DNA of 64,000 nucleotides. It comes from Symbiodinium natans. Its lineage: Eukaryota; Sar; Dinophyceae; Suessiales; Symbiodiniaceae. How positions within the stretch are numbered: position 1 is the first letter of the stretch; every line of letters starts with the position of its first letter. Position numbers and translations under genes: made by a program. Of this stretch, positions 32,632 to 44,573 are shown in pieces. The notes below the pieces were generated by a model. The model saw only the letters and a program-made list of their open reading frames with translations, had not been told where the DNA came from and made no database searches. The stretch lies in NCBI GenBank assembly GCA_905221605.1, contig CAJNDS010002469.1, forward strand, positions 126,001-190,000. The letters are read 5' to 3'.

Positions 32632-35619
32632 GGGTTTAGGGTTAAGGGCTTAGGGCTTAGGGTGTAGGGTGTAGGGTTTAGGGTTTATAGGGTTTAGGGT
32701 TAAGGGCTTAGGGTTTAGGGTGTAGGGTGTAGGGTTTAGGGTTTAGGGTTTAGGGTTTAGGGTTTAGGGTGTAGGGTTTAGGGTTTAGGGGTTAGGCCAC
32801 TAAGAACGCACTAAGGGGTACTAGAGCAAGAGCCTGCAGAAGAGGGCAGATGCCCCCGGTTTTGGGGGGGCTCTTCAAGGGTTTTTTTGGGGGAGTTCCG
32901 GGCTCCGGGATGCGGGAGACCGGTGGGCTTTGAGTTTCATGTTTATAGGGTTTGGGTTTCTGGGGTTTCTGGGGTTTAGGGTTTAGGGTTTAGGGTTTAG
33001 GGTTTAGGGCTACCCGAAACCTGTGGGATCTTAGGATTCTTGCACGGGGGCTGCGGCTTTGGTTTCATATGAAGCCTAGACCCCAAAGCGCTCATAGGGC
33101 GTCAGGGCTCCCGTGAGGATTGGGCTCCCTAAACCCTAAACCCTAGCACCCTAAACCCTAAACTCTAAACCCTAAACCCTAAACCCTAGTTCAGGCCGAT
33201 GAGGCTCCCAAGGTTTTGGCTTTGGGGTTTTAAGCTAAACCCTAAACCCGAAACCCTAAACCCTAAACCCTAAACCCTAAACCCAAGAATTCGGCCCTAA
33301 ACAGTGGGGGTTCCCTAGCCTGAACGCGCGATCCCGAAAGCCCAGGCTTAGGGATGTAGGGGTGTAGGGCTTGGAGCTGTGAAGGCTCAGAAAACAAAAC
33401 CGCCCCAAGCCTACCGACCTTTTAAGCTGCGTAAAGACCTAAACCGGCCCTAAACCTCTTCTGTGTGTAGAAGCGAAATCAAGAATACATGCGATGGATG
33501 CTATCCCTGCTGAACCAACCTGCAGAACGTTGTTTCGCAATGTTTTTGTGCGAAGACGATCGGAAAGCGTGATACAGAGACACCTGCACTGGCATCAGCA
33601 CCAACTAGCATGTTGAGATGTCTGTTTGTCCTTCTCCATTGCCAAAACTTAAGTTAATTCTGAAAGCTTCTCTGTAGCATAATGTTGTATATTGCAACCC
33701 TAAACCCTGAACCCTAAGCCCTCAGCCCAAAAGCCCAAAGCCCTAAACATGAAACCCTGAAGCCTAAACCCTAAACCCTAAACCCTAAACCCTAAACCCT
33801 AAACCCTAAACCCTAAACCCTAAACCCTAAACCCTAAACCCTAAACCCTAAACCCTAAACCCTACCGCCCAAACAGCCCCAAAAGCCTGAGCCCTCCCTA
33901 CCTACAGCCACAGGCTGCGGGAGGAGTCCGCAGAAGGAGAGCCTCTGAAGCCGGGGACCCAAGAGGGACGGGGTTGAGTGGGTTTAGGGTTTAGGGTTTA
34001 GGGTTTAGGGTGTAGGGTTTAGGGTTTAGGGTTTAAGGTTTAGGGTTTAGGGTTTAGGGGTCTTAGGGTTGGGGTATGACTGGAGGCTTAGGGCTTATAA
34101 GAGGTTTGGGATTTTGGATGTATTGGTTTTGGAGCTCAGAGTTTAGGGTTTTGGGTGCTGGGTTCAGGGGCGCCAGTTTCAGGGTTTGGGGTTTTGGCTG
34201 AAGGTTAGGGATTCCCCCAACGACCCGGCATGAATGGAAATCAGCCGCAAATCTTTAATCTCAAGCTACGACGACCTAGGACCCGGAGTAGGCCCTTATT
34301 TCCTTTTTTCGGGTTGGGGTTCCCTTATGATCCCCTTAAAGCTAAAACGGGCACCCTTTTTACCTTACTTTCGTAAGCCCCTAAATTCCTGGACCCTAAG
34401 CCCAAGCACCCAAGCAACAGCCCGAAAGCCGGGACCCTAAACCCTAAACCCTAAACCCTAAACCCTAAACCCTAAACCCTAAACCCTAAACCCTAAACCC
34501 CAAACCCCAAACCCCAAACCCTAAACCCTAAACCCTACCTCTTGAGGCTGGAGCTCCACGGATTCCTTCTGGTCCTGGTGAGCCCTCGGGGTGTTTCGGG
34601 GTTTTAGGGTTCAGGTGTTTAGTGTTTTGGGTTTCGGCTTTCACGGATTCCTTCTGGTCCTGGTGAGCCCTCTCGGTGTTTAGGGCTTCAGGGGTTTAGG
34701 GGTTCAGGGCTTAGTTTTTTTTTTTTTCATCTGCTTCGATTTGCGGCCGGTGTGTTCATGGAGTCTTGTTTTTTTGGGGGGGCCCCGGGGACCTTAGGAG
34801 GGCTTTAAGTTTATTCAGGGGGCGTGAAAGGCGTTTTGAGGCCACTTGAAGGGTGCTTGCAGGGGCTCTTGTTGCGGCCATTGTTTCAGGCTTATTGAGG
34901 GCTATAGCTTTTTCATGGCCTTCGGGGCTTTCAAAAGGATTTAACTGCTTCAAGGTTGGACTCGCACGAGTAGGGCCTGAGTAGGGGCCCCCTCGAACAA
35001 GTCAAGTCGGCTGGTCTAGTGAGGACCCGTGTGACCGTTTGGGGGTGTTGGGGGTTTTAGTGGGGTCCGCTATTAATTCAGTCAAATCGTCCGGGTGTGG
35101 CAAGAAAAATCGTGCAGCAGGCCTTCAAAAATCAATTGCCGGGCCTGGCTGTCCCATGTGACCCAAACCCCTAACCCTCAAGCACCTTAAACCCAAAAGT
35201 ACCAAAGCCTTGAGAACCATGTAAGTCTTGGGTTTAGGGTTTAGAGTTTACGATTTAGGGTTGCCTAATGGACGAGGTCGGATGCGGCAGTCGTTGAGTG
35301 GGCCAGAGCCTCCTCCAACTCCATGTCCTAGACCCTAGACCCTAAACCCTAAACCCCAAGTTCATATCCTAGACCACACCCTTGACCCTTTTCATTCCTC
35401 AACCCCAAACCCTAGGCCCTATCCCCCAATTTCTGCGAGCACCCGACAAACCTAGCCTAGACCCTGAACCCTTAAACCCGAAACCCTAAACCCTAAACCC
35501 CAAACAGTAAACCCCAAACCTGAAACCCTAAACCCTAAACCCTAAACCCTAAACCCTAAACCCTAAACCCTAAACCCTAAACCCTAAACCCTACTCTTTC
35601 TTGAGCCCCTAAGCCGCAG
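32632..35619. repeat. Telomeric arrays and unassigned sequence
   Basis: TTTAGGG 32632-32790 and 32965-33010; CCCTAAA 33770-33865 (13 units); TTTAGGG 33979-34060; MITE-A copy 34276-34365; CCCTAAA/CCCCAAA 34436-34538; a duplicated 39-bp piece (34557-34595 and 34642-34680); CCCTAAA 35526-35594. 33918-33975 could encode LREESAEGEPLKPGTQEG. Confidence 0.6.
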
Positions 35620-35689
35620 CTTTCTCCGAGGGCTCCGTCCTCGCCAGCGTCTTGGGATCCATCCTCGTCGAGCGCGTCTTCAAAGACAG
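35620..35689 (+). CDS. Candidate exon, nucleotide-sugar-transporter-like
   Basis: Acceptor CCGCAG|C, donor GACAG|GCGGGG (GC). Reads FSEGSVLASVLGSILVERVF, then KD. It aligns without gaps to the SGLAGVYxERLLK step conserved in SLC35-type nucleotide-sugar transporters. CCCTAAA array before, CTTAGGG/TTTAGGG after. One short exon is not proof. Confidence 0.35.
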
Positions 35690-36375
35690 GCGGGGCCTAG
35701 GGCTTAGGGCTTAGGGCTTAGGGTTTAGGGTTTAGGGTTTAGGGTTTAGGGTTTAGGGTTTAGGGTTTAGGGTTTGGGGTTTGGGGTTTAGGGTTTAGGG
35801 TTTAGGGCTTAGGGTTAGGGTTTCGGGTTTAGGGTTTAGGGTTTAGGGTTTAGGGTTTAGGGTTTAGGGCCAGTTTAGGGTTTAGGGTTTAGGTTTAGGG
35901 TTTAGGATTTAGGGTTTAGGGTTTCAGGTTTGGGGTTTAGTGTTGAGGGTTTAGGGTTTCCGGTGAGGTACCCCAAGCCCGAAGCCCCAACCCCTGTTGA
36001 GGTTGCGGGGACGGTGAAGCCCCAAGCTCTGAAGGGCCTTCAAAGCCGTAAACCCTAACAATAGGGTTTAGGGTTTAGGGCTTAGGGTTTAGGGTTTAGG
36101 GTTTAGGGTTTCCCAAGCCCTCCTAGCCTCCAAAACCTGAACGCCCCATGAACCTGGAAGCCGAAGCACCTGAAAATGGCGTAGGGTTTGGGGTTCTTAG
36201 GGTTCTTAGGGTTCACAGGGTTCAGAGGGTTTAGAGGGTTTAGGGGGTTTAGAGGGTGTAGAGGGTGGAGGATTTATAGGGTTTACAGAGGTGTATAGGG
36301 TTCACAGGGTTTGGAGGGCTTCTTGGCTTCATAGGGTCCAGGGAGTGCCTGATTGCAGCCATTTCGGCACCGTGT
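35690..36375. repeat. Long TTTAGGG-variant arrays
   Basis: 35696-35965 and 36062-36108 TTTAGGG with CTTAGGG and TTTGGGG variants; 36185-36320 degenerate GGGTTTAGA-type units. A possible exon lies at 36376-36440 (several frames open). Confidence 0.75.
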
Positions 36376-36439
36376 TTGGCGATCTCTTCGCCCCTTCCGG
36401 CTGCTGCTTCGGGCGTGCCTGGGCAAGCACAGAGGGTGG

Positions 36440-38766
36440 AGGGCTAGAGGGTTTAGAGTTTAGGGTTTAGGGTTAGATAGAGGATTTAGAGTTTAGGGTT
36501 TAGGGTTAGAGGGTTTCACGGTTTTCGTGGGCTTTTGTGGCTTTGGGGGCTGCTTCAGGGGCGTTCTATATGGTCCGCGGGCGTGCCCCCGTCGAATGCC
36601 CAGAGGTGCCGAGGAAGAAGGACGCGAGACCCGCAGCTCGAGGTTTGGGGTTTCGGGGTCAGGGTTTCGGGGACTGAAGGTGGTCAGTTCTCAAAGTTAC
36701 CTTCAAACTTACTAGTAACTCTCCCACAAAGGGACCACCGTGTAGAAAAAGTGACCATGTGGGGGTTATGCGGAGAAAGCCACCTAAATGCCTTGAAGGC
36801 TGGTGTTTCCTCCTTGGGGCTGGGTTTAGCGTTTAGGGTTTAGGGTTTAGGGTTTCTGCTCCGGCAAGATTTCTACACTAGTCGCTACTGTCTTCTCAAC
36901 CACGCTACTCGTCAGAGCTCAACACATGTAATCCTGTAGCCCCTATAACACACCCAAGAAGAACCATATAAACCCCTGTGAAAGTCCTACAAACCCTAGA
37001 CCCCTTAAACTGGGGTGACTCCAAGGAGTTCCTAGTTCACGGTTGAAGGGTCTTGGCGGTGTAAGTCCCCCTTTTTGGGGGCTCCTTTGCTTAGCATTCG
37101 TATTGTCACTTGTTATGATTATTACTATGATGATGACTATTATCATCATCATTAGTATTAGTATTGCTGTTATTGTTGTTGTTACTATTACTATTCCTGG
37201 CTTCCATCATTATGAGTAGTAGTAGCAAGAGGAAGATTAAGATGCCGAGCCTTAGGGTGCCAAAGAAGGGGGGGGGGGGGGGAGGCCCCAAGCCCGAAAC
37301 CCTACTTGGAGGTCCAGGGTACTTCTTCAAAAGTTATAAGTGTACTTAACCCACTTGAGTGCCCTTAATATTGTTATAATTTGGGTCGTAAGTATAGTTA
37401 TAGTTGGTTGATAAGTACCCTGAACCTTCATGTAGATCCTCTCTGTGGAGAGAAGCTGGACCTTCTCCGCGGAATTTCCTACTCCTTCTGAGGGAATGAG
37501 GCAAATAGGTTCAGTACATCCTTCTATAGGATACCCGGGAGTCTAGAGGTTACAGAAATTCCAACATTACCTGCAAGAAATTCTGTAAGGGTACCGAATT
37601 CCCACACTCCCTACCAAGAAGCAGTAGGGTTTCGAATTCCCCATATACTGTACTATATGCTTTATTGTCGGCAGGCCCTAAACCCTAAACCCTAAACCCT
37701 AAACCCTAAGCATGATTGGGGGGAAAGGGACCCCTAGACCCTCCCTGGGATGCCCAGTAGTACCCTTATTCCCTTTTTGGGGGGTTTAGGTTCCCTTACA
37801 AACCCCTAAACCCTAAACCCTAAACCCTAAACCCTAAACCCTAAACCCTAAACCCTAAACCCCTTTGAGCAAAAAAGGCACCCTTTTTAAGCCTAGGTTA
37901 CTGGGCAGCCTAGCTCCCTAGACCCGCAATCTTAAGCCCCCAGCCCGCAGAGAGAGCCTGGGAGTTTTCCCTCTGCTCCAAGGTGCGCCGACCTTAAGAA
38001 AATGAAGCAACTTGGCCGCAGCTGGTTTCAGGAGCCCTAAACCCTAAACCCTAAACCCTAAACCCTAAACCCTAAACCCTAAACCCTATACAAGCCCTTA
38101 AAAGGTGGTTGAGTCAATTGCGGTGTTTCTAGAAGCCAACTGCAATTGCATCTCCAAATCTCGGTGCCGGACTCCGTGCAATTGCCCTGATCCACCGACA
38201 TCAGGCCCTGGTTCGCCGCGCGATCAACAACGCCCAAACAACCAAAAAGACTAATAATAATGAGAAGAAAATGATAATAGTAACAATAGTAATAGTAACA
38301 CTAATAAATAGTGCAATAATAATAGTGTTGTAATAATAATAATAAATAACGTTGTTGGGATTCCCAGCACAAGCCACACTTGCGGCGTTTGATGCGAACT
38401 GAGTTTGGTGGCGAAAAACACAAAGAGACAGCTCGCGTCTGGATAGCTGGGTGCATGTCAAGGAAGGACAGCCGTTGGCGTTTTCGAGCAAAGTCTATGA
38501 GTACGATGTCTACGCTCTTGTATGTTTTCCATTCAGGTTTTTTGGGGGCATACTCGCTGTGCGATTATTCTGGATTTTCTACTGGGGCTAACATGCAGCC
38601 TTGCAGACCCTCAGGCCCCCAAAGCCCCCAAGCCTAAACTCCAAACCCAGAAGTCCCTCAACCCTCAACCCCAAAACTCCCAAAAAACCCCCAAAACCCC
38701 TAAACCCTAGCCCTAAACCCTAAACCCCAAGCAACTCTAAAGCCCTCAAATCGTCCTCTCTTCCAG
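36440..38766. other. MITE-rich stretch without an assigned gene
   Basis: Short TTTAGGG tracts (36455-36510, 36832-36855), an ATT/ATC microsatellite (37115-37200), a G-run (37268-37283), MITE-B (37306-37436), MITE-A with a telomeric insert (37748-37913), CCCTAAA (38036-38090) and an AAT-rich microsatellite (38245-38350). No recognisable coding sequence. Confidence 0.6.
37748..37913. mobile_element. MITE family A carrying a telomeric array
   Basis: Left arm GATGCCCAGTAGTACCCTTA, right arm ...TAGGTTACTGGGCAGCCTAG. Between TTACAAACCCC and CTTTGAGC lies a perfect TAAACCC array of eight units (37807-37862) that is absent from the otherwise closely similar copy at 62497-62605. Confidence 0.88.
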
Positions 38767-38846
38767 GCTGCTCCTCACCGCCCTCATCGCACTGAGCACG
38801 CCCACGTCTTCAACCAAAATCCTGATGAACTCGACAGCCTCCGAAG
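38767..38846 (+). CDS. Candidate exon 1 of unidentified gene Y
   Basis: Acceptor TTCCAG|G and donor CGAAG|GCGATG (GC), as in Sar1. Reads EHAHVFNQNPDELDSLR in the frame that joins the next exon; a second frame (LLLTALIALS...) is also open. No family recognised. Confidence 0.5.
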
Positions 38847-38867
38847 GCGATGCCCGGGGGTTTGGGG

Positions 38868-39786
38868 TTTAGGGTTTAGGGTTTAGGGTTAGGGTTTAGG
38901 GTTTGGGGTTTGGGGTTTGGGGTTTGGGGTTTGGGGTTTGGGGTTTGGGGTTTGGGGTTTAGGGTGTGTTGCTTGGGCTTGCTAGCAGGGAGTTCTCTAA
39001 AGTAGGATCCCTTGTTGAGGGGTCCTTGTTTAAGGTGCCGTGCTATATCGGGGACCCCAAAAAGAGAACAAAACTGCCGATTCTAGGGAAGGATGACTGC
39101 AGAAGGTTGTTGTGAGGGCCAGCCGATTAGAATGATGTAGTATGGCTTCTATGCCAAAGGAGCTATAAGGATCCCTAGAAACCCTGAAAAAAACCCCGAA
39201 GTTGTGTTTAGGGTTTCGGATCTAGAGTTTAGGGTGCAGGGCTTGGGGTTCAGGGTCTTAAACCCTAAACCCTAAACCCTATATAGAGCCCCAAAGTTGA
39301 TGGCAGAGGTAGCCCAACAGCGACACGGAGAAATCCCAGGCATTGAATCCCTTTGCTGGAGATATCAGAGCTTACGAAGATAAGGGACCCCTAAAAATAG
39401 TCCCCCAAATAGTAGGATTCCCGTATAATAAGGACCCCAAAAAGGTACCCCTATTTTCGGAAACCCCCATATTGCGTGTGTCGCAGTTCTGGTCGCTTGG
39501 TGGGGTTACCCTTCATATCTCAACCCCATGCCCATCTAAACGCACACCTGGCTGGAAGACCCTAAAACCCGAAACCCTAAGCCCCAAGCCCGAAGCCCGA
39601 AACCCGAACCCCTAAACCCCTAAACCCCTAAACCCCTAAACCCCTAACCCCCTAAACCCTAAACCCCTAAACCCCTAAACCCCTAAACCCCTAAACCCCT
39701 AAACCCCTAAACCTCTAAACCCCTAAACCCTAAACCCTAAACCCTAAACCCTAAACCCTAAACCCTAAACCCTAAACTAACACCAG
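38868..39786. repeat. TTTGGGG array, MITE-D copies, CCCCTAAA array
   Basis: 38868-38966 changes from TTTAGGG to a homogeneous TTTGGGG block. Family-D fragments at 38995-39065 and 39395-39480. 39606-39725 is mostly the 8-mer CCCCTAAA, then the 7-mer CCCTAAA to 39777. Confidence 0.85.
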
Positions 39787-39857
39787 GAACGCTGCCCATT
39801 TGCCAGGGAACCGCTCCTTGGCTCGGCTGGGGCCACTCATGAGAGAGTTCGTGCAGG
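39787..39857 (+). CDS. Candidate exon 2 of unidentified gene Y
   Basis: Acceptor CACCAG|G, donor GCAGG|GCCCTC (GC). Reads NAAHLPGNRSLARLGPLMRE, then FVQ, in phase with both neighbours. Bracketed by CCCTAAA upstream and TTTAGGG (39863-39950) downstream. Confidence 0.55.
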
Positions 39858-40487
39858 GCCCTCGGGTTTAGGGTTTAGGGTTTAGGGTTTAGGGTTTAGG
39901 GTTTAGGGTTTAGGGTTTAGGGTTTAGGGTTTAGGGTTTAGGGTTTAGAGTCAGTTGCATTTGGCTGGTAAGTACCATGAACCTTCAAGTAATAGCCGTA
40001 ACCCTAAGAATGCCTAGTACCTACTAAGCCCATAATCGCCCTAAGCCTAACCGACATACATAGCCCTAAATCGCAAACCCTAAACCCACCCGAAAGGCGT
40101 CCCAAACCTCAAGACCCCTAAAGCCCAATCCAAACCCTAAACCCTAAGCCCTAAACCCTAAACCCCATACCCCCAAACTCTGCCTTTTTTGAGCCCTAGC
40201 ATGTCGACGTTTGGTATGCAGGTTGGCGCGAGCTTAGTGTGTTCAGGGTACAGGCGGTTTAGGGCTAGGTTTAGGGTTTGGGGTTTGGGGTTTAGGGTTT
40301 AGGGTTTAGGGTTTAGGGTTTAGGGTTTGGGGACTCGCCACCCTACATCCCACAGGACCTGACATATAGTTACCCTGTCCACCCTCTGGGCCCCCAAGCC
40401 CCAAACCCCAAACCGTCGTCAAAGCCCTAAACCCTACACCCTAAACCCTAAACCCTAAACCCTAAACCTTAAACCCTAAACCCGCAG
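39858..40487. repeat. TTTAGGG and CCCTAAA arrays
   Basis: 39863-39950 TTTAGGG (about 12 units), right half of MITE-B at 39967-39992, then mixed tracts 40255-40330 and 40425-40480. Confidence 0.85.
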
Positions 40488-40590
40488 CCGCTAAGGAGAT
40501 CCTCAAGGTCACTCAGAACGACGCCTGGAGGTGTGACCACTTTAGTGGGGTGGAGGACCAGGACGACCCTTGGTGTCGCAGAAGAAGAGG
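40488..40590 (+). CDS. Candidate exon 3 of unidentified gene Y
   Basis: Acceptor CGCAG|C. Reads AKEILKVTQNDAWRCDHFSG, then VEDQDDPWC, continuing the frame of exons 1-2. The donor is not clear, so the 3' limit is approximate. Followed by TTTAGGG and GCTGAGGG variants. Confidence 0.5.
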
Positions 40591-41363
40591 GTCTAGGGTT
40601 AGGGTTTAGGGTTTAGGGTTTAGGGCTTAGGGCTTAGGGCTTAGGGCTTAGGGCTGAGGGCTGAGGGCTGAGGGCTGAGGGCTTAGGGCTGAGGGCGTAG
40701 GGCTTAGGGCTTAGGGTTTAGGGGTTCAAGGTCCAAGGTCCAAGGTTGAGGCTTTAGGCTGCCGTGATAAACGCTTCATCCCTGACGCCCCAAAGCTCCG
40801 ACCCCAAAGCCCAAAGCTCCCGAAGCCCCGAACGGGTCACGGGCTTCCCTACTACCCCACTCTATACTAACCCCCCCTAGGTTCCCCCCATACTTAAGGT
40901 TATTTAGGGATTAAGCCTAATTAAGGTTATTTAAGGCGGGGTAGTATAGAGGGGGGTAGCAGGGAAGCCCATGAAAACGCCAAGGCCCGAAACCCTAGGA
41001 GCCAGAGTAAGGTTTAGGACCAAACAGGGCACCCTTTTTTGGTATTGCTAGCGTGGCTTTAACAACAATTGCGGCCACACCTAGGGTGAAGGGTTTAGGG
41101 TTTAGGGCTTGGGAAATTTGGGGTGCCGGGTTTTGGCGTACTTCTGGGTGCCACCTGTGCTCATCCACGTTTTCCGGACCCTACATGAGCCCCAAACCCT
41201 AAACCCCAAACCCCAAACCCCAAACCCCAAACCCCAAACCCCAAACCCCAAACCCCAAACCCCAAACCCTAAACCCTAAACCCTAAACCTAAACCAATTT
41301 TGGGGGTGCTAAGGGTTCCAGCGGTGGCAGCCCCAAGCCCCTCCGCCCCACCCTTTGGGTCAG
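40591..41363. repeat. Telomeric variants and a perfect-ended palindromic element
   Basis: 40595-40720 is TTTAGGG passing into CTTAGGG and GCTGAGGG blocks. 40851-40970 is an element with about 30-bp inverted ends (GGGCTTCCCTACTACCCCAC...). 41206-41269 is a homogeneous CCCCAAA block. Confidence 0.8.
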
Positions 41364-41417
41364 GAAGGGAAGTGCACGGAAAAGTACCAGAAGCAACAGA
41401 GCGTCGTCAGTGGGGAG
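41364..41417 (+). CDS. Candidate exon 4 of unidentified gene Y
   Basis: Acceptor GTCAG|G, donor GGGAG|GCCAGA (GC). Reads EGKCTEKYQKQQSVVSGE, phase 0 at both ends. An upstream open stretch (from 41328) may belong to it. Confidence 0.42.
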
Positions 41418-41725
41418 GCCAGACATACTTGGAGTAGGGAAGTAGGTGGGTTTAGATTGTAGCGTTTAGGGTTTAGGGAGTAGAGTATAGAGTTTAGGGT
41501 TTGGGGGGTTTAGGGTTTAGGGTTCGCGGTTCAGAGGGTTCAGGGTTCCCGGGCAACTCCCGCATGCCCCCCCTCCCCCCAAGAAAAACCAAAGAAAAAC
41601 AAACCCTAAACCCGAAACCCTAAACCCTAAACCCTACCCCCCCCCCCCCAAACAAAAAAACAAACAAACACAAAAACAATAAAAGAGATAAATCAAAGAC
41701 ACAAGAAGTCTGGGCTTGGGGGCAG

Positions 41726-41780
41726 ACCCTCTACTTCCAGTGCAAGCCGATGACAGCGGGCATCCAGCCTGGAAGCGGAG
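41726..41780 (+). CDS. Candidate exon 5 of unidentified gene Y
   Basis: Acceptor GGCAG|A, donor CGGAG|GCATTC (GC). Reads TLYFQCKPMTAGIQPGSG; the frame stays open on both sides (from QEVWAWGQ to PWTFNGSFWG). Function unknown. Confidence 0.42.
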
Positions 41781-44446
41781 GCATTCGACCCTGGACCTTC
41801 AATGGCAGCTTTTGGGGGCTTAGGGTTTAGGGTTTAGGGTTTAGGGTTTAGGGTTTAGGGTTTAGGGCTAGGATGCCCAGTAGTACACCTCATTCCCTTT
41901 TTTGGCAGTTTAGGTTCCCTTATCAACCCCTCGAAGCACCCCCCAAACCCCGATCCCTTCATGACGTAGCACTCAGGCAAGTTCAACTGTGTGACGGGTA
42001 CACAGTGCAACCCTCGCTAGCTCAGAGCTGCTTGGCACAGACTTTGCTCACTGTCGAGGTTCACCCCTGCGCCTCAAAGCCCCTAAACCCCTAACCCCTA
42101 AGCCCTAAACCCTAAGCCTAAAGCCTAAAGCCTAAACCTTAAACCCTAAACCCTAAACCCTAAACCCTCCAAACCCGGTCCGCCCTATGAGCCCTATAAA
42201 CCCGAAAGCCCCCCCCTCCCCCCCCCCTAAGCGCCATAATCCCCTAAACCGTAAACCCTACTTCGAGGGCTTTGGGAACGTCTACAGGAGTTTCTTGGGT
42301 CCCTCTGCCGCCCATGGCTAAAGAGTCAGATCTGCAGTTCTGGTTCCCCTGGTCGTCCTTCTGTATAAACCAACCCTCAGCCCTAAACCCATCCAATCCC
42401 CCAACCCTAAGCGCTTGGGAATAAACCCTAAACCCTAAACCCTAAACCCTAAATCGTTTGGCTAAGGACTGATGCAGCAAGCGACTGCATCCCCGAGAAC
42501 CGATGCGTCTGGCGCTCTGGCGTGCGCGCGCCTGCGTGGACAAAGACGGTTCTTGCGCGTCGTGGTTCCCAAAACCCAGAGAACCGAACGCCCGAAGGAA
42601 TATACTCCAGTGGGTGTAGGGTTCATGGTTGGGGGCGCTCATGAATAAGGACCTCTAGTCAAAGGCACCTTGTTTGTAGGGGTATCGGGCACAGGGTCGT
42701 GCCAGTTTTGCCAGACTGGAACACGAGCCCCTGAGCGCTGAAGCCTACGGATCTTGAATCCTAAACCATTCCCCTAAACTCTAGTCCTTGCAAGAGGGGG
42801 TCTGCAGGGCGCTAGGAGGTGTTGGGGGTATAAACCCCACTCCCGAAATGTTGTCAAGATGTAAACCCTATATCCTATGAAACAGGACCCAACCGAGAAA
42901 GGGCCAACAGCATATTTCCAAACAGGGACTTTCATCTCCTTAGGCCCCCCCCTAACTCGCAGTGACCTTGAGCGTAAACCCTAATCCCTAAACCCGAAAC
43001 CCTAAACCCTAAACCCGAAACCCGAAACGCGAAGGTAAGGTTTAGAGCTTTAAGGTCACCAATCTGCGTGGCAGGTCCGGTCGCGAAGGCAAAAAAGACC
43101 GGCCACCGCCCTGGTTCCAGGAGACCCCCCCAAAGCCTTTCACAGGTTTCGGGTTTAGGGTTTAGGGTTTTGGATTTAGGGTCTTTAAGCCCCAAACCCG
43201 GGAAATATCATCCGACCCTGAACTGAGGCATTGTTGAAAATCACGTTTTGAAATACTTAAACCCAATAAGGAACCAAATTGATCATTTTTAACTAGTGCC
43301 CCAACAATGGTGCAGCGACCCCTAAACTCTAAACCCTAAACCCTACTCCATGAACCCAAAGCCCTGATTTGTTAATCCGAACCCTGAGGCCACGCAACAG
43401 AGTCTATGTTTCAAAATTACCTATGGGGGGGGTTCCGCAATTATGGGGACCTTATGGGGGGTCCTTATTATAAGGGAATCCTACTATTTGGGGATCTGTA
43501 TTAGGGGGTCCCCTATTTGCGTAAACCCCCGTGTGTCGCTGGGTGTGTCTACACATGCGTCATACGTCCGAAGTTTTCGGATGCAGATTCGCTCTCCCGA
43601 AGGCGAACGTAACCCTAACCCCTGACCCTAAAGCCTAAACCCTAAACTCCAAGCCCCAAACCCTAAACCCTAAACCCTAAACTCCAAGCCCTTAGCCCTA
43701 CGTACATCTCGCGGATGAAAATGTGAAGGGTCCTTACTTTCAGGACCCTTTCAAAAGGCTTGCAAGGTCGGTAAGAAGTTGGAGATCCCCAAAAAACCTA
43801 CAACGAACGGCTAATTAAACCCTAAGGCCAAGGCTTAGGCTAAGGGTTAAGGGTTCAGGGTTCAGGGTTTAGGGTTTAGGGTTTACGGTTTAGGGTTTAC
43901 GGTTTAGGGTTTAGGGTTACGCCGGGATGATGACCGACCTGCAGCTTTCTAGAGGAGCCCGTGAGGCCCACCCTGAACCCCGAAACCCCGAAACCCCTCA
44001 AGGGGCTTGGGGTTCTTGAGGGGCCCATGGGTTCCGGGAGGTACCAAAGCCTTGCAAAACTCTGGGACACCCCTCTATACAGCCTACGAAGCCATAGGGC
44101 CAGCCCTGTAGGAGTCCACCCGAACCTTAGGTGTAGAGCTGCGGTTTTTCGGCTTGTGTTTGTAAGTAGCTACCGCTTAAAAACCGCTGTGCAAATTGAG
44201 CCTGATTCCTAAAAAGCCCTTGAAGGAGAATGAGCCCCTGAACCCAAAAGCCAAAACCCTAAACCCTAAACCCTAAAAACCCTAAACCAAAAACCCGAAA
44301 AACCCTAAAACCCTTAAAACCGTAAAAACCCTAGAAACCCTAAACCCTAAACCCCATGGAGCCGATGGCAAAGGTTTTACGCAATCAAGCTCCACTTGGA
44401 CCTCTCCGCAGCCCTCATCGCGGCACGCCCTTCAGGGCCTGTGATT

Positions 44447-44573
44447 GGGATGTTTCCCCCCTATGCTAACAGTCTTCAATAAGGATTAGAATCGGGGCTG
44501 TACAACAACCCTAAACCCTAAACCCTAAACCCGAAACCCTAATCAAGGACTGTTAGTATAAGGGGGAACATCA
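44447..44573. mobile_element. MITE family C with telomeric insert
   Basis: Arms GGGATGTTTCCCCCCTATGC and ...TTAGTATAAGGGGGAACATC. CCCTAAA units (44509-44542) occupy the loop; the loops of 24477-24583 and 57997-58093 have none. Confidence 0.8.
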
